A stretch of 64,000 nt of DNA from Alistipes sp. An66 (GTDB taxonomy: Bacteria; Bacteroidota; Bacteroidia; Bacteroidales; Rikenellaceae), in assembly GCF_002161445.1 (NCBI RefSeq), contig NZ_NFHT01000006.1, positions 104,749 to 168,748 on the forward strand, read 5' to 3'. Below are positions 8,500 through 18,049 of this stretch, piece by piece; the first letter of the stretch is position 1, and the number at the start of each line of letters is the position of its first letter. Both the position numbers and the translations under genes were made by a program. The notes beneath the pieces were generated by a model. The model searched no databases. It saw only the letters and a list, made by a program, of their open reading frames with translations, and was not told the origin of the DNA.

Positions 8500-10644
8500 T
8501 TAGAGCCAGCCGCTTCCGTTGGCCGACTTGCGGACGGTGATGTTGAACGAATGGGTCTCACCGTTGCTGGCCTTGATGGATGCCGGGGTGGCACCTTCGG
8601 CCAGACCGGTGAATACGGCCTTGCCGTTTTCGATCTTGCCCGAAGCGATCGCGGTGTTTTCGATCGTAAGGGTGTAGGTCAGCGATTCTCCGTTGACGAA
8701 GTAGCGGGCCGGGGTCTCGATCACCTTGTTTTCCTCGCCGATTCCGAGGTAGATGTTCGGGAAGGAGACCGCCGTGCCGGCCGACTCGTTTTCGACGGCG
8801 GCCAGGAGCTTGTCGGCATTGACGAGACCTCCGCTTTTGCCGGCGTATTGCGACAGCTCTAAGATTCTGGGATAGGTTTTGCCCAGGTCGGTCACATAGT
8901 GGTAGTACTTCTTGTCGCCGGTGAGGTACTCGTCGATGGGGGTGACGCTCTCGACGATCAGTTTGCGGAATTCGGCAGCCGTGAAGTGCTTGCGCAGCTG
9001 GGCGGCATACGAGAGTCCCAGGGCGGCCACACCCGAAACGTGAGGACAAGCCATCGAGGTACCCTCCATGTAGCCGTAGCAGGTGTCGTCGCTGACCTGC
9101 GGGGGCAGGGTCGAGAGCACGCATCCCACGGCACCGCGGGCTGCGGTATACTCCGGGGCCGACGGGTCCTTCTCCCCGTCTTCGCGGATGTCGACATAGT
9201 CGAAGTAGTAGTCCTGGTCACCGCCCGGGGCCGCGATGTCCGAGAAGGTCCCGTAGTTCGAGAAGGTCGAGATGGTGTAGTCGCCAGCGATGGAGTTCAC
9301 GGAGATGCAGTACTCGGCGGCTCCGGGGAATCCGGCCGCGGGGGCGTATTCGTTTCCCGAGGAGAAGATGGGAATACCGCCTTCGATGGGGCCGTTTGGC
9401 GATCCGGCGTTGTAGACGAAGTAGTCGAGCGACGCCTTTTCCAGCGGGCAGGCTGCCTCCCACTCCTCCTGGGTCGCGAAGCCCGGGGTGTTTTCATATC
9501 CGTTGGCCGCGCTGGATGTGTATCCCCAGCTGCACTGCAGGATGACGGCACCGTTGTCGGCGGCATACTTGAAGGCGCGGGCCAGGTTGATGGTGTTGCT
9601 GGACGCGCTTCCGGAGAAGATCTGGCACGACATGATCTTGACTCCGGGCTTCTCTTCCGTACCTCCGGCGATGGAGGCGATTCCGATTCCGTTGTTGTTG
9701 CGGGCGGCGATGACTCCGGCTACGTGCGTGCCGTGTCCCGTGTCGGCCGAGGCGTCGCACGAGATGATTCCGGTGTTGTTGACGAAGTCGTATCCGTAGT
9801 AGTCTCCGGCATAGCCGTTCCCGTCGTTGTCTTCACGAGCCCCGTAGGTTTCGCCCTCGTTGATCCACATGTTGTTGATCAGGTCGGGGTGACGCCAGTA
9901 GATACCCTCGTCGAGCACGGCCACGACGATCGACGGATCGCCCGTCGAGCGTTCCCAGGCCTTTTCGCAGTTGACATCGGCACCGACCTTGAATTTGGCT
10001 TTGGCCACTTCGGGGTCCTCCTCCGGATCGATGATGAAGTAATCCTTGTAGCCGCGGTTGATGATGTGCCACTCCCATTTCAGGAGCTGGTCGTTGTAGA
10101 CGTACCCGTTCTCGCCGTCGGCGCGGGTTGCCGGGGCGTTGAGCAGCCTCTTGGGGAAGGGGACGGGCTTGCGGTCGGTGCGGTAGGCGCGTTTGATGGT
10201 GCGGTTGGGCGTTGCGGTCTGCACCTCGCCGAGGGCCGAAAGCCGGTCGACGACCTCCTCGACGCTGTACTTGTCGCTGAAGCGGACTACATACCACAGA
10301 TGGAGCCCGGCCTCGCGTGTGCGCTCCTCGTGGAGGGCGTCTACCGGGAAAATGCGTTCCAGCTCGCATTCGCCGAGCATGTCGAGGACTTCGTCCACGG
10401 AGTAGATTCCGCTGCGTGTGGCGGGAGCCCCGCTTCGGGTTTGGGCCAGGCCGCGTTCGTCGAGCATGTCGCTCACCGCGGCATCGAACTTCACGATGAC
10501 CTCTCCGGCCATCTCCGCGGGCTCCGATGCGGATTCGGAGCCGGTGGAAACGGAGGGTTCTGCGAGGTCTTCGGTTGAGCAGGCATTGAAGGCGATCAGC
10601 GCCAGGGCGCCGAAGGCCGATATGAGATATTTGTTCATTTTCAT
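8500..10644 (-). CDS. S8 (subtilisin-like) serine protease lipoprotein
   Basis: A 714-residue predicted surface protease. The N-terminus (ISAFGALALIAFNAC, Cys22) is a lipoprotein signal. Residues 45-155 resemble a fervidolysin-type prodomain that would be removed on activation. The catalytic domain has the full triad: Asp245 in VVAVLDEGIYW, His304 in GHGTHVAG and Ser530 in GYMEGTSMACPHVSG, plus the oxyanion Asn431 in SSGNEYAP. A C-terminal beta-rich domain (about 625-714) follows. It sits with SusC/SusD and two LRR lipoproteins in one minus-strand operon, which suggests that it cuts extracellular protein for uptake through SusC. Either the first or third Met can be the start. Confidence 0.93.
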   Translation of the reverse strand: MKMNKYLISAFGALALIAFNACSTEDLAEPSVSTGSESASEPAEMAGEVIVKFDAAVSDMLDERGLAQTRSGAPATRSGIYSVDEVLDMLGECELERIFPVDALHEERTREAGLHLWYVVRFSDKYSVEEVVDRLSALGEVQTATPNRTIKRAYRTDRKPVPFPKRLLNAPATRADGENGYVYNDQLLKWEWHIINRGYKDYFIIDPEEDPEVAKAKFKVGADVNCEKAWERSTGDPSIVVAVLDEGIYWRHPDLINNMWINEGETYGAREDNDGNGYAGDYYGYDFVNNTGIISCDASADTGHGTHVAGVIAARNNNGIGIASIAGGTEEKPGVKIMSCQIFSGSASSNTINLARAFKYAADNGAVILQCSWGYTSSAANGYENTPGFATQEEWEAACPLEKASLDYFVYNAGSPNGPIEGGIPIFSSGNEYAPAAGFPGAAEYCISVNSIAGDYTISTFSNYGTFSDIAAPGGDQDYYFDYVDIREDGEKDPSAPEYTAARGAVGCVLSTLPPQVSDDTCYGYMEGTSMACPHVSGVAALGLSYAAQLRKHFTAAEFRKLIVESVTPIDEYLTGDKKYYHYVTDLGKTYPRILELSQYAGKSGGLVNADKLLAAVENESAGTAVSFPNIYLGIGEENKVIETPARYFVNGESLTYTLTIENTAIASGKIENGKAVFTGLAEGATPASIKASNGETHSFNITVRKSANGSGWL

Positions 10645-10659
10645 CTTGTCGAATCGTTA

Positions 10660-12441
10660 TTATCGCGTGGTTCCGGCGTCGTCGCCGTTTTCGGCGTCGT
10701 CTTCATCGGTCATGTTGGCCAGTTTCTTTTTCGGATAGGCCTGGTAGTAATAGTCCATGTTCGCGGGTTCGTTGGAGAAGCCGGCCAGATTGCCTTGCTC
10801 ATCCTTTCCTTCCTGGTTGAACAGCAGCGTGAAGGGGTCCCACCAGTCGAGAGCCGGGTGATAGAGCACCCAGTCGGGCAGGGCGCCGGTCATACGGTTG
10901 AGGTTCAGGGCGAGCATCCTCAACTGGGGCATCACGCGCTTGATCCGGTTCTTGACCAGGATACACTCCCCTGCAGCATCCTTGAGCGAGTCGGGAGCCT
11001 CGGTGTAGACGGGTATCGACTCGTCGTCCTTGAAGTCGGGGATCGGTCCCTGGAGATAGTTCACCGAGAGGATCAGCGTGTCGAGGCCCGTAACGGTCTG
11101 CTCGCCTTCGGATGTCGTGACCTCTCCGGGCTCCCATTTGAACAGCCACGAGGGGAATTCTCCGAAGCTGCCCATATTCGAGTCATATTTGGTATGCTGA
11201 TAGAGGCCTCCGAAGTTGGTGGCGATGTTGTTGCTCAAATCGTAGACCAGGCGGCGCTGGTTGTTTGCCATGCGCAGGACGTGGAGCTTCGGGAAGTTCG
11301 TCGGGTTGATGATGTCGGGGATCTTCTCGAAGTTGTTGCTGCTCAGGTCGAGGTACTCAAGGTTCCGCAGGTTGGTGAAGTTCTCGTCGAGTTCCGTCAG
11401 TCCGTATGCACCGATGGTCAGGCGCTTCAGCTGGCTGAGTTCGCAGATGTACGGGCCGGTGCTGAGGCTGAGTTGGAAGGTGTTGACGTTGCTGTAGAAC
11501 TCCAGTTCTTCGGCTGCGGTGAGGTATTTCACCTCGAAGGGAATCCCCTCCTTGATGGAGAACATGTAGAAGCGGGCGGCCTTGACACGGCCCTTGAGCG
11601 AGTCGACATACCCCTCCATTCCCTCTTCCCAGAGGGTTACGCCGGCCCAGTTGTCCATTTTTTCGCCGGAGCTTTCCCAACTGGATGCCCAGACTTCGAG
11701 TGTGCGGGCGATGCTGAGCAGGGCCACGGAGTCGCCTTCGCGCGAATTCGGGGTGATAGGCTCTGCGGCGCTCTGTTCGATGGTGAGCTTGTCGTTGCGG
11801 GCGAGCATTTCGGAGGTCACGTTGCTCTCCGAGGTGGGGACGAAGGAGACTTCGGCGGAGCGTTCGTCTCCGGAGTTGATGCCCCAGTTGAAGCGGATGG
11901 TGACCTCGCGCGGGCGGAGCCCGTGGTCGAGAGCGACGTCATAGCGGTCGAACTTCACCCAGCTGGTCTTGTCGTCGGGGACCTTGACGTCGAAATCGAC
12001 ATTGGTCCTGACCTTGACGTCGAAGTAGCGTTTGTCGAGCGAGGCGTAGTTTTCGATATTGACCGTCGGCTCGTCGAGCGTGATGGCGTAATCGAATCCC
12101 TTCTGTTCGATCCGGATTTCCTGGTATTCGGCGCTGTTTCCGGTTTTGACGATACGCACGACGCCGTTTCTGACGGTGTTCGTGATGGCCGAGTCGATGT
12201 TCAGGCTGCACTCCGTGGACTTGTATCCGTTTGCAGGGGATACGGTGATCCAGGGCACGTTCGAGATGGCGACCCAGTTTTCATTGGCCGAGACCTTGAT
12301 TTTTTTCGTACCTCCGACGGCATCGATGGAAATCGAGTTGGTGTCGGTTCCGAAAGCGACGGATTCGTCGGCCGTGGAGCAGGCTGCCAGAAGTGCCGCT
12401 GCCGCGAGGAGCGAGGTTGCGATATGGTTGCGTATTTTCAT
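10660..12441 (-). CDS. BACON-domain leucine-rich-repeat lipoprotein
   Basis: A 593-residue lipoprotein (LLAAAALLAAC lipobox). The N-terminal region carries a BACON-type beta-sandwich (residues about 30-120, with the ANENWVAISNVPWITVSPANG core) and a second similar domain to about 200. BACON domains are thought to mediate binding to glycoprotein or mucin. From about residue 340 there are leucine-rich repeats (LKRLTIGAYGLTELDENF, LEYLDLSSNNFEKIP, LRMLALNLNRMTGALPDW), probably for protein recognition. It starts 2 bases after the stop of the preceding LRR gene and ends 15 bases before the protease start, so these three are likely translated from one message. Confidence 0.82.
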   Translation of the reverse strand: MKIRNHIATSLLAAAALLAACSTADESVAFGTDTNSISIDAVGGTKKIKVSANENWVAISNVPWITVSPANGYKSTECSLNIDSAITNTVRNGVVRIVKTGNSAEYQEIRIEQKGFDYAITLDEPTVNIENYASLDKRYFDVKVRTNVDFDVKVPDDKTSWVKFDRYDVALDHGLRPREVTIRFNWGINSGDERSAEVSFVPTSESNVTSEMLARNDKLTIEQSAAEPITPNSREGDSVALLSIARTLEVWASSWESSGEKMDNWAGVTLWEEGMEGYVDSLKGRVKAARFYMFSIKEGIPFEVKYLTAAEELEFYSNVNTFQLSLSTGPYICELSQLKRLTIGAYGLTELDENFTNLRNLEYLDLSSNNFEKIPDIINPTNFPKLHVLRMANNQRRLVYDLSNNIATNFGGLYQHTKYDSNMGSFGEFPSWLFKWEPGEVTTSEGEQTVTGLDTLILSVNYLQGPIPDFKDDESIPVYTEAPDSLKDAAGECILVKNRIKRVMPQLRMLALNLNRMTGALPDWVLYHPALDWWDPFTLLFNQEGKDEQGNLAGFSNEPANMDYYYQAYPKKKLANMTDEDDAENGDDAGTTR

Positions 12442-12443
12442 GG

Positions 12444-15200
12444 TTATTCGAGCATTTCGGGACAGTTGATGATATTCTGCGTTTTGTCGTAGATCAGGTT
12501 GTAGGCGCCGGCCTGCCAGTAGTAGCAAATATCCGAGGCATCGAACGTGATGTTGGGGTTGTCGCTGATGTCGAGGTTGTAGATCAGGTAGGAGATCGTG
12601 TCGTCGATTTTCCGCAGGTCGTTCGAGCCGACGAAGAGCCCTCTCAGTCCGGTGTGCTTGTAGATTCCCGTAGGCCACTCCTTCAGGCAGCGGTTACCGT
12701 TTGCATCGCGCTGGCCGCGGACGGCGTAGACCGTCAGGGTCAGGGCATCGGTCGCCTCCCAGGGGAATGACGAGAAGCTGTTGTAGGAGACGTCGACTCC
12801 GTAGAGATAGGGCAGCGATCCGGCATGGAAATCCTTGGGGAATTTCGTCAGACTGTTGTATGTCAGGTCGATCGAGATGAGGTTGGCCATGTGGGTGGGC
12901 TTGGGGCTGGTGAAGCACTCCTCCTCGAATCCCGTCATGCCGTTACCGGCCAGCAGGATGTAGCTGATCTGCGAGTTGCTCTTGGCCAGGCAGGCGGGGT
13001 ACTTCTCGATCCGGTTGCCCGAGAGGGTGAAGGTCGTGACGTTGATACCCTGATAGGTTCCGTCGTCGGCGTTTTCGAAGCCGTCGATCTGGTTGTATGC
13101 GAAGTTGGCGCTTGAGAGGAAATACGCGCTGGTGCTTGAGAAGATGTCGGGGACCTTCGTGAGCTGATTGTACGACGCCGAGAAGGTATCCAGGTCATCG
13201 GTATTGCAGAAGATCCTGCGGCTGTTGTGGTCGACGGTCCTGAAGCCCTTGATCAGGTTGTTGTCGAGGTATAAATCCACGGGTCTGAAGTTGTTGCCCG
13301 GGGCGTCGATATAGCCGTCGCCGGTCGATCCGATCTTGTTGTTGGCCAAGTCGAGCAGTCCGAGACGTCCCATTTTGGCGAGGTCTGCGGAGGGGAACTC
13401 TTCGAGGAGGTTGTCGCGGGCGTAGAGCATCTGAATGACGCCCTGCGAGCTGCCTTCAGCCAGATTGTGGATGGTCTGCAACATCTCCTCGTTGCTCCAG
13501 CCGGGGTTTTCGGCGGTGCCCTTGTTGCAGGAGAGGTTGACCTGGATCAGGGCGGGCATCTCTTTGACCTCATCGGGCAGGCCGTGGAGGTTGGGGCAGT
13601 TGTAGACTTCGAACAGGGTGCAGGACTCCAGTTTCCCGATCGTCGAAGGGAGTTCCGCGATGGGGCTGTTGGCGATGTAGAGGTATTCGAGCTTGGTCAG
13701 GTTGCCGATTTCGTCGGGCAGGCCCGTGAGGTTGTTGCAGAACCGTCCGGCGATGACATCCTTGGGCTGGATTTCGAGTTGTTTTCCGGTTTTCCGGTCG
13801 AAGATCTGGTCTTCGGTATACCCCTGTTCGTAGAGGTACATGGCCGGGCTTGTGAGGCTGTGCTCCTTGAGGGCCAGGGCGCAGGGGTAGGACATCTGGG
13901 GCTGGATGTGCGTAGCGGCCAGATATTGGCGGTTGTACTCCATCCGGTTCCGGTTCCGCTCTTCGAGCGACTTCGACTGGTCGAGCATCGGGTCGTAGGT
14001 TCCGGTGTTCATGTCGTTGTGCGTACCGAGATAGAGCTCGACGAGCTCGGTGAGCTGGCCCAGGGCTGCGGGCATGTCGCCGCTGATCCCGAACTCGCTC
14101 AGCACGAGTTTGGCCACGCGGCCGTTGGAGTGCACCTCGACACCGGGCTGGGTGGTCCAGAGGTCGGGGGACTTGTTGAAGTCCCAGTTGCAGCCCTTGG
14201 CGTAGGTCTGACCTCCGTAGTACCAGTTTTCGCCGTCGAGGGCCTCCCAGATGGCCTTCAGGGCGTATCCGTCCTGAATGTACTCGTCGGCCTCGTAGAG
14301 GGTTACGGGGACTTCGGCATCGACGGTCTCGTTGTCCGCAACGGTGAAGTTGCTGTCGGGGAACTCCTCTCCGGTGTGGGATTCGAGCACGAGTTTGTTG
14401 GAGTCGTAGGTGACGAACCCGGTGATTTCGTAGGTTGCGGCGGGGAGCGAGAGGAGCGAGTCGCAGGTGATCGACGAGGTCTGATACCCGAAGTCGTCGC
14501 TTTCGCGGTCCTCCTCGTCGAAGTGGATCGAGAAGGTGGACTCCAGGTAGGTGAAGGTGATCTCCTGTTCGTCGGAGTTCACCTTGTGGACGGTGACGTC
14601 GAAATAGGCGATTTCGTCGAAGGTATACTCCCGGGTTCGCGAGGAGGCGCGGGATTTCCACTCGCCGGTGAGCTGTGAAATGTCCTTGATCAGGTTGAAG
14701 CGGACCTTGCCGCGGGGGGCGACATTGGCCGTGAGGTCGTGGACGGTCAGGCCGCCTGCGACGATATTTACGATATTGTTGTTATTGGAGTGGTCGGGCG
14801 TACCGCGGTAAATCTCCTCATCGTCCACGTCGTAGAGGCTGAAGGATACGATCTGGTACTCTCCGGCCAGGAGCTGGAGCTTGTCGCTGCGCAGGCCGAA
14901 TTCGGCGCTTTGGTTGTCGGCGGCGCTGAGGACCATGGTCTGCACGATGGATGTATTTCCGGAGCGGAGCTCGACGCTCAGTTTCCGGGCGGCATGCAGG
15001 TAATCGAGTTCATCGACAACGGCCCGGGACTGCGAGGCGGGAGCTCCGGGATAGGAGGCCTCCTTGTAGATTTTGAACTGGATGTATCCGTAGTCCCTTT
15101 CGCGGTTGTCGATACCGTCGTCGTCGGAACAGGCTGCGGAGCAGAGTGCGGCACAACCTGCGGCGAAGGCGAATATGGTTTTGAAATTGAAAAGTTTCAT
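12444..15200 (-). CDS. DUF4458 / leucine-rich-repeat surface lipoprotein
   Basis: A 918-residue lipoprotein with lipobox ending CSAAC followed by SDDDG, close to the acidic export signal described for surface lipoproteins in Bacteroides. Residues about 30-300 contain two immunoglobulin-like DUF4458-type domains (YIQFKIYKEASYPG at the start). The rest is built of leucine-rich repeats, for example VAKLVLSEFGISGDMPAALG, LGLLDLANNKIG and LISIDLTYNSLTKFPKDFH. LRR lipoproteins of this kind are expected to bind proteins on the outside of the cell. Neighbours in the operon are a second LRR lipoprotein and a subtilase. A weak hairpin at 15242-15281 lies just upstream. Confidence 0.85.
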   Translation of the reverse strand: MKLFNFKTIFAFAAGCAALCSAACSDDDGIDNRERDYGYIQFKIYKEASYPGAPASQSRAVVDELDYLHAARKLSVELRSGNTSIVQTMVLSAADNQSAEFGLRSDKLQLLAGEYQIVSFSLYDVDDEEIYRGTPDHSNNNNIVNIVAGGLTVHDLTANVAPRGKVRFNLIKDISQLTGEWKSRASSRTREYTFDEIAYFDVTVHKVNSDEQEITFTYLESTFSIHFDEEDRESDDFGYQTSSITCDSLLSLPAATYEITGFVTYDSNKLVLESHTGEEFPDSNFTVADNETVDAEVPVTLYEADEYIQDGYALKAIWEALDGENWYYGGQTYAKGCNWDFNKSPDLWTTQPGVEVHSNGRVAKLVLSEFGISGDMPAALGQLTELVELYLGTHNDMNTGTYDPMLDQSKSLEERNRNRMEYNRQYLAATHIQPQMSYPCALALKEHSLTSPAMYLYEQGYTEDQIFDRKTGKQLEIQPKDVIAGRFCNNLTGLPDEIGNLTKLEYLYIANSPIAELPSTIGKLESCTLFEVYNCPNLHGLPDEVKEMPALIQVNLSCNKGTAENPGWSNEEMLQTIHNLAEGSSQGVIQMLYARDNLLEEFPSADLAKMGRLGLLDLANNKIGSTGDGYIDAPGNNFRPVDLYLDNNLIKGFRTVDHNSRRIFCNTDDLDTFSASYNQLTKVPDIFSSTSAYFLSSANFAYNQIDGFENADDGTYQGINVTTFTLSGNRIEKYPACLAKSNSQISYILLAGNGMTGFEEECFTSPKPTHMANLISIDLTYNSLTKFPKDFHAGSLPYLYGVDVSYNSFSSFPWEATDALTLTVYAVRGQRDANGNRCLKEWPTGIYKHTGLRGLFVGSNDLRKIDDTISYLIYNLDISDNPNITFDASDICYYWQAGAYNLIYDKTQNIINCPEMLE

Positions 15201-15221
15201 GGAAAACTAATGTCTTGTAAA

Positions 15222-15236
15222 CTCTTTAATTATAGT
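15222..15236 (+). repeat. 15-bp inverted repeat, left copy
   Basis: CTCTTTAATTATAGT, whose exact reverse complement lies at 16986-17000. The two copies flank the 556-residue lipoprotein gene and lie just upstream of the start codons of two successive lipoprotein genes. Confidence 0.6.
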
Positions 15237-15241
15237 TTTTG

Positions 15242-15281
15242 AAAACAGGGGCCCCGCCCCATTCAACGGGGCCCTGTTTTG
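15242..15281 (-). terminator. Intra-operon hairpin, possible attenuator
   Basis: AAAACAGGGGCCCCG pairs with CGGGGCCCTGTTTT (14 bp, one bulged base) between the lipoprotein ending at 15295 and the DUF4458 gene. The minus-strand transcript would end the stem in CUGUUUU. It may partly terminate transcription and lower expression of the downstream LRR and protease genes. Confidence 0.5.
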
Positions 15282-15294
15282 CTTTCTGTCGGTG

Positions 15295-16965
15295 TCAGAA
15301 TTCTCGGATGCAGATGATGCAGGCCAGCTGGCTGTTGTTCGAGTCGTAAATGCGGATGAATCCCTGACCGCCGGTGTACGTATTGCCTGGAGCATCCATG
15401 GTGACATAGATTTCGTTGTCATAGGATTCGGTACCCAGCCAATTCCCCGCCGATGAGGCTGTGATGTTGGCGTATTCTCCGTTCAACAGGAAAGAGATGC
15501 TTCCCATCAGGTCGAAAGATTTATAGGTCAATCGGTACAGTTTGCCTCCGGCTTCGATAACATCCCAGTTGTTGGCGATGTCCTCATCGGCATCGGGATC
15601 TCCGTTGGTCAGATCCTCAAACGTATAGTAACCCAGTTGTTGATACATCTGGTTGCTTTCACTCTCCGAGATGGAGAATCCGCCTTCGCTTCCGCCTTCA
15701 CCCGCTTGTTCAATGGTGGCGCAGACATACTGTTTGTACTCCTCCTTGACGTCGGTACTTTCGGTGTTGAAAAGGTCAAAGTTGGGATCGGTGATCTTCT
15801 CGGCGAGGACCTTCGGCAGGGCAATTACGAGCACTTCGCGGGTTTCACCCTCGTTGGCCTTGACGCTGACGGTATAGTCGTGCAGCTGGAAGGCACTGCC
15901 CTTCTCATCCCACGAATCCGCGATTGTCACCCAATCGTGTTGGGATGCCTCGTAGCCATAATACCACTCGCCTTTCTTTTCGCCGATATAGAATACCACG
16001 TCTTTGGCGCTGTACAGACTTCCAGTGCTCGACTTTTCTTCGCTGACCGTACCGTTGGAATCGACGGCATACCCTTCGGCATTGAACGAGAAGGCGGCGG
16101 TTGCTGCGCCCGAGCCGTTGCGGACTACCTTGGTCAAATCGGGCAGGACGAAGCAGTAGCGGTTGTGGGCGTTGTTGCCCGGATCCGTAGCGGGGTCGAT
16201 GTTGCTGTCATAGAAGTCGATCATGCCGATGGCACCGTTGATCTCCTGTTCGGTGATCTGTGCGAAGTCGGCCGTGACGAAGTACTCGCCCTCCATGGGA
16301 CGTGCCGTAAAGGTGAGCCAGTCGGGGGTCGAGGCGAGCCACTCGAAGTTGCTCTCCGCCTTGAATACCTGCATGTATCCGGTCTTTCCGGTGAACCAGA
16401 TCAACTCCGGTGCTCCCTCGGGGGCCACTTCGGGCACGCTGCTCTCCGTGTATTTGGCAACCGGGGTTTCGCTGTATTCGTAGGAGAAGTCATACGCCTC
16501 CTGCGTACCCTCGTCCGTGAGGAATCCCGACAGATAGATGTCGAATTCGCGTGCGGCGGTCTGACGGGTAACCTTGGCGATGACCTGGGTCTGTCCGCCC
16601 ATGGTGAGCGACACTTCGCACGAGGGGGTCTCGTCATAGACATCCTGGTCGGTCGTGATTACCTGGATGGTGACGGGTTCGGTGCTGGCCTTGCCCGAGA
16701 TCGAGGAGGTCTCTACGACGCCGTCGCTCAGGCTGAACCACTTCGAGGTTTCGGCATCGGTCGGGATGCTCACGGTCCAGTCCATATTGGGAGTGAATGA
16801 GACGTTGCAGGAGGTCTCACCCGCCGGGATGTTCAGTGTGGCCATATCCGGGAATACGGGGGTAGGATCACTCGTGTCTTTGCCGTTGTCCTCCGAGCAG
16901 GCGGAGAGCAGCAGGGCCGAACTTGCCAACAGAACCGATGTCCAGTGTAAAATCTTGGTTTTCAT
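15295..16965 (-). CDS. Multi-domain beta-sandwich lipoprotein in the SusCD locus
   Basis: A 556-residue lipoprotein (LLASSALLLSAC followed by SEDNGKD, so probably surface exposed). The first 120 residues look like a BACON-like domain (NIPAGETSCNVSFTPNMDW, then WFSLSDGVVE). The remainder is beta-rich and acidic with several WVTIADSWDEKGS-type segments seen in extracellular Ig-like modules; it may belong to the DUF5003 group found near SusD genes, but I cannot confirm that. Base composition is less GC-rich than its neighbours. It probably serves as a binding or structural component of the surface complex. Confidence 0.7.
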   Translation of the reverse strand: MKTKILHWTSVLLASSALLLSACSEDNGKDTSDPTPVFPDMATLNIPAGETSCNVSFTPNMDWTVSIPTDAETSKWFSLSDGVVETSSISGKASTEPVTIQVITTDQDVYDETPSCEVSLTMGGQTQVIAKVTRQTAAREFDIYLSGFLTDEGTQEAYDFSYEYSETPVAKYTESSVPEVAPEGAPELIWFTGKTGYMQVFKAESNFEWLASTPDWLTFTARPMEGEYFVTADFAQITEQEINGAIGMIDFYDSNIDPATDPGNNAHNRYCFVLPDLTKVVRNGSGAATAAFSFNAEGYAVDSNGTVSEEKSSTGSLYSAKDVVFYIGEKKGEWYYGYEASQHDWVTIADSWDEKGSAFQLHDYTVSVKANEGETREVLVIALPKVLAEKITDPNFDLFNTESTDVKEEYKQYVCATIEQAGEGGSEGGFSISESESNQMYQQLGYYTFEDLTNGDPDADEDIANNWDVIEAGGKLYRLTYKSFDLMGSISFLLNGEYANITASSAGNWLGTESYDNEIYVTMDAPGNTYTGGQGFIRIYDSNNSQLACIICIREF

Positions 16966-16985
16966 AAGACATTGCGTTTAGTTGT

Positions 16986-17000
16986 ACTATAATTAAAGAG
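16986..17000 (-). repeat. 15-bp inverted repeat, right copy
   Basis: Exact reverse complement of 15222-15236. It lies in the short gap between the DUF4984 gene and the 556-residue lipoprotein gene, 20 bases upstream of the latter's start codon. Confidence 0.6.
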
Positions 17001-17026
17001 AATGGGATTTTTGAATCGTTCGCATG

Positions 17027-18016
17027 TTATTCCCGATCCGCGTTGCCCTGATTGTTGCGGGGATAATCCGGATCGTCTCTGGGGTCCCGAGCCCCCGACA
17101 TGTTGTTTTCGATTTTCAGCCGCACGGCCTCTTCGAGCGATACCCATTCCAGGACATTGTAGTAATGTCCGACCGTTCCCACCATCGTTCCGAGGTCTTT
17201 CAGATAGACGTACAGCCAGATGGATGCGTATTTTTGGCACGTATTGTAGTAAGAGTCGTAATAGGGGCTCACGGTACCCAGGATCTTGTTGTCGGCATTG
17301 ATCTGCCCGAAGACGGTCTGTTCATCGCTGAGGACCTGATCCTCGTCCATTTCGATGACGGGTTCCATGGGGTCGTCGTTCGTCAGCCGCATGGTGACGT
17401 CATAGCCGTCGTAGAGGAAGTCGTGAAGGATGATCGTATTGGGCTCCGTGGGGTGCTTCTCGGTGAGGATCAACCGCTGGTAGTTCTGATCCAGCGCGCT
17501 GGGGTAGTCGTAGAGCAGCAGCGACGTGACCACGCACCAGCCGTCGAAGGCGTCCAGATCGTAGTCGCAACCCTTGTAGAAGACGACTTTCGTGTAGTCG
17601 CTGCCGGCATAGAGCCCGGTCCAGTGTACCTGGTCGGGGACCAGCAGGTGGAGCTTGAATCCCAGGGAGTCGGTATCCTGAATATGGTCATAGATACCTG
17701 CGACCTCGACATTGGCGGTACGTTCTCCGGCGGGGATGGTGATCGTGTTGGATTTCAGACGGTAGTGGTAGCCTTCGATGGCGTTGCTGCCCTGGTCGAT
17801 GACCTCGACGGCGAAGGTGCGGTCGTAGTCGCAGGCGACGGTCGATGCAACCGGAATCGAGAAATAGGCCCCGTCCGGGAATACCATGTTGGTCGACAGG
17901 GTGTCGGCGAACATGATGTATTCGGCATCGGAGTAGGTTTTTTTATCCGAGTTACATCCTGCAGCGAAGAGGCCGGCCAGGGCGGTCGCACACAGTATTG
18001 CGGTAATTCGTCTCAT
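17027..18016 (-). CDS. DUF4984-type lipoprotein
   Basis: A 329-residue lipoprotein (TALAGLFAAGC, then NSDKKTYSD). Residues about 40-140 look like a Calx-beta or DUF4843-type sandwich (FAVEVIDQGSNAIEG, ITIPAGERTANVEVAG). The second half corresponds to the DUF4984-like region with LLLYDYPSALDQNYQRLILTE and an aromatic-rich end. Such proteins are usually encoded directly downstream of susD, as here (33 bases), and are likely surface accessory binding proteins of the SusCD complex. Ligand unknown. Confidence 0.72.
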   Translation of the reverse strand: MRRITAILCATALAGLFAAGCNSDKKTYSDAEYIMFADTLSTNMVFPDGAYFSIPVASTVACDYDRTFAVEVIDQGSNAIEGYHYRLKSNTITIPAGERTANVEVAGIYDHIQDTDSLGFKLHLLVPDQVHWTGLYAGSDYTKVVFYKGCDYDLDAFDGWCVVTSLLLYDYPSALDQNYQRLILTEKHPTEPNTIILHDFLYDGYDVTMRLTNDDPMEPVIEMDEDQVLSDEQTVFGQINADNKILGTVSPYYDSYYNTCQKYASIWLYVYLKDLGTMVGTVGHYYNVLEWVSLEEAVRLKIENNMSGARDPRDDPDYPRNNQGNADRE

Positions 18017-18049
18017 ATTGGGTATAGGTCTTTGAAATCGTTGAATGCG

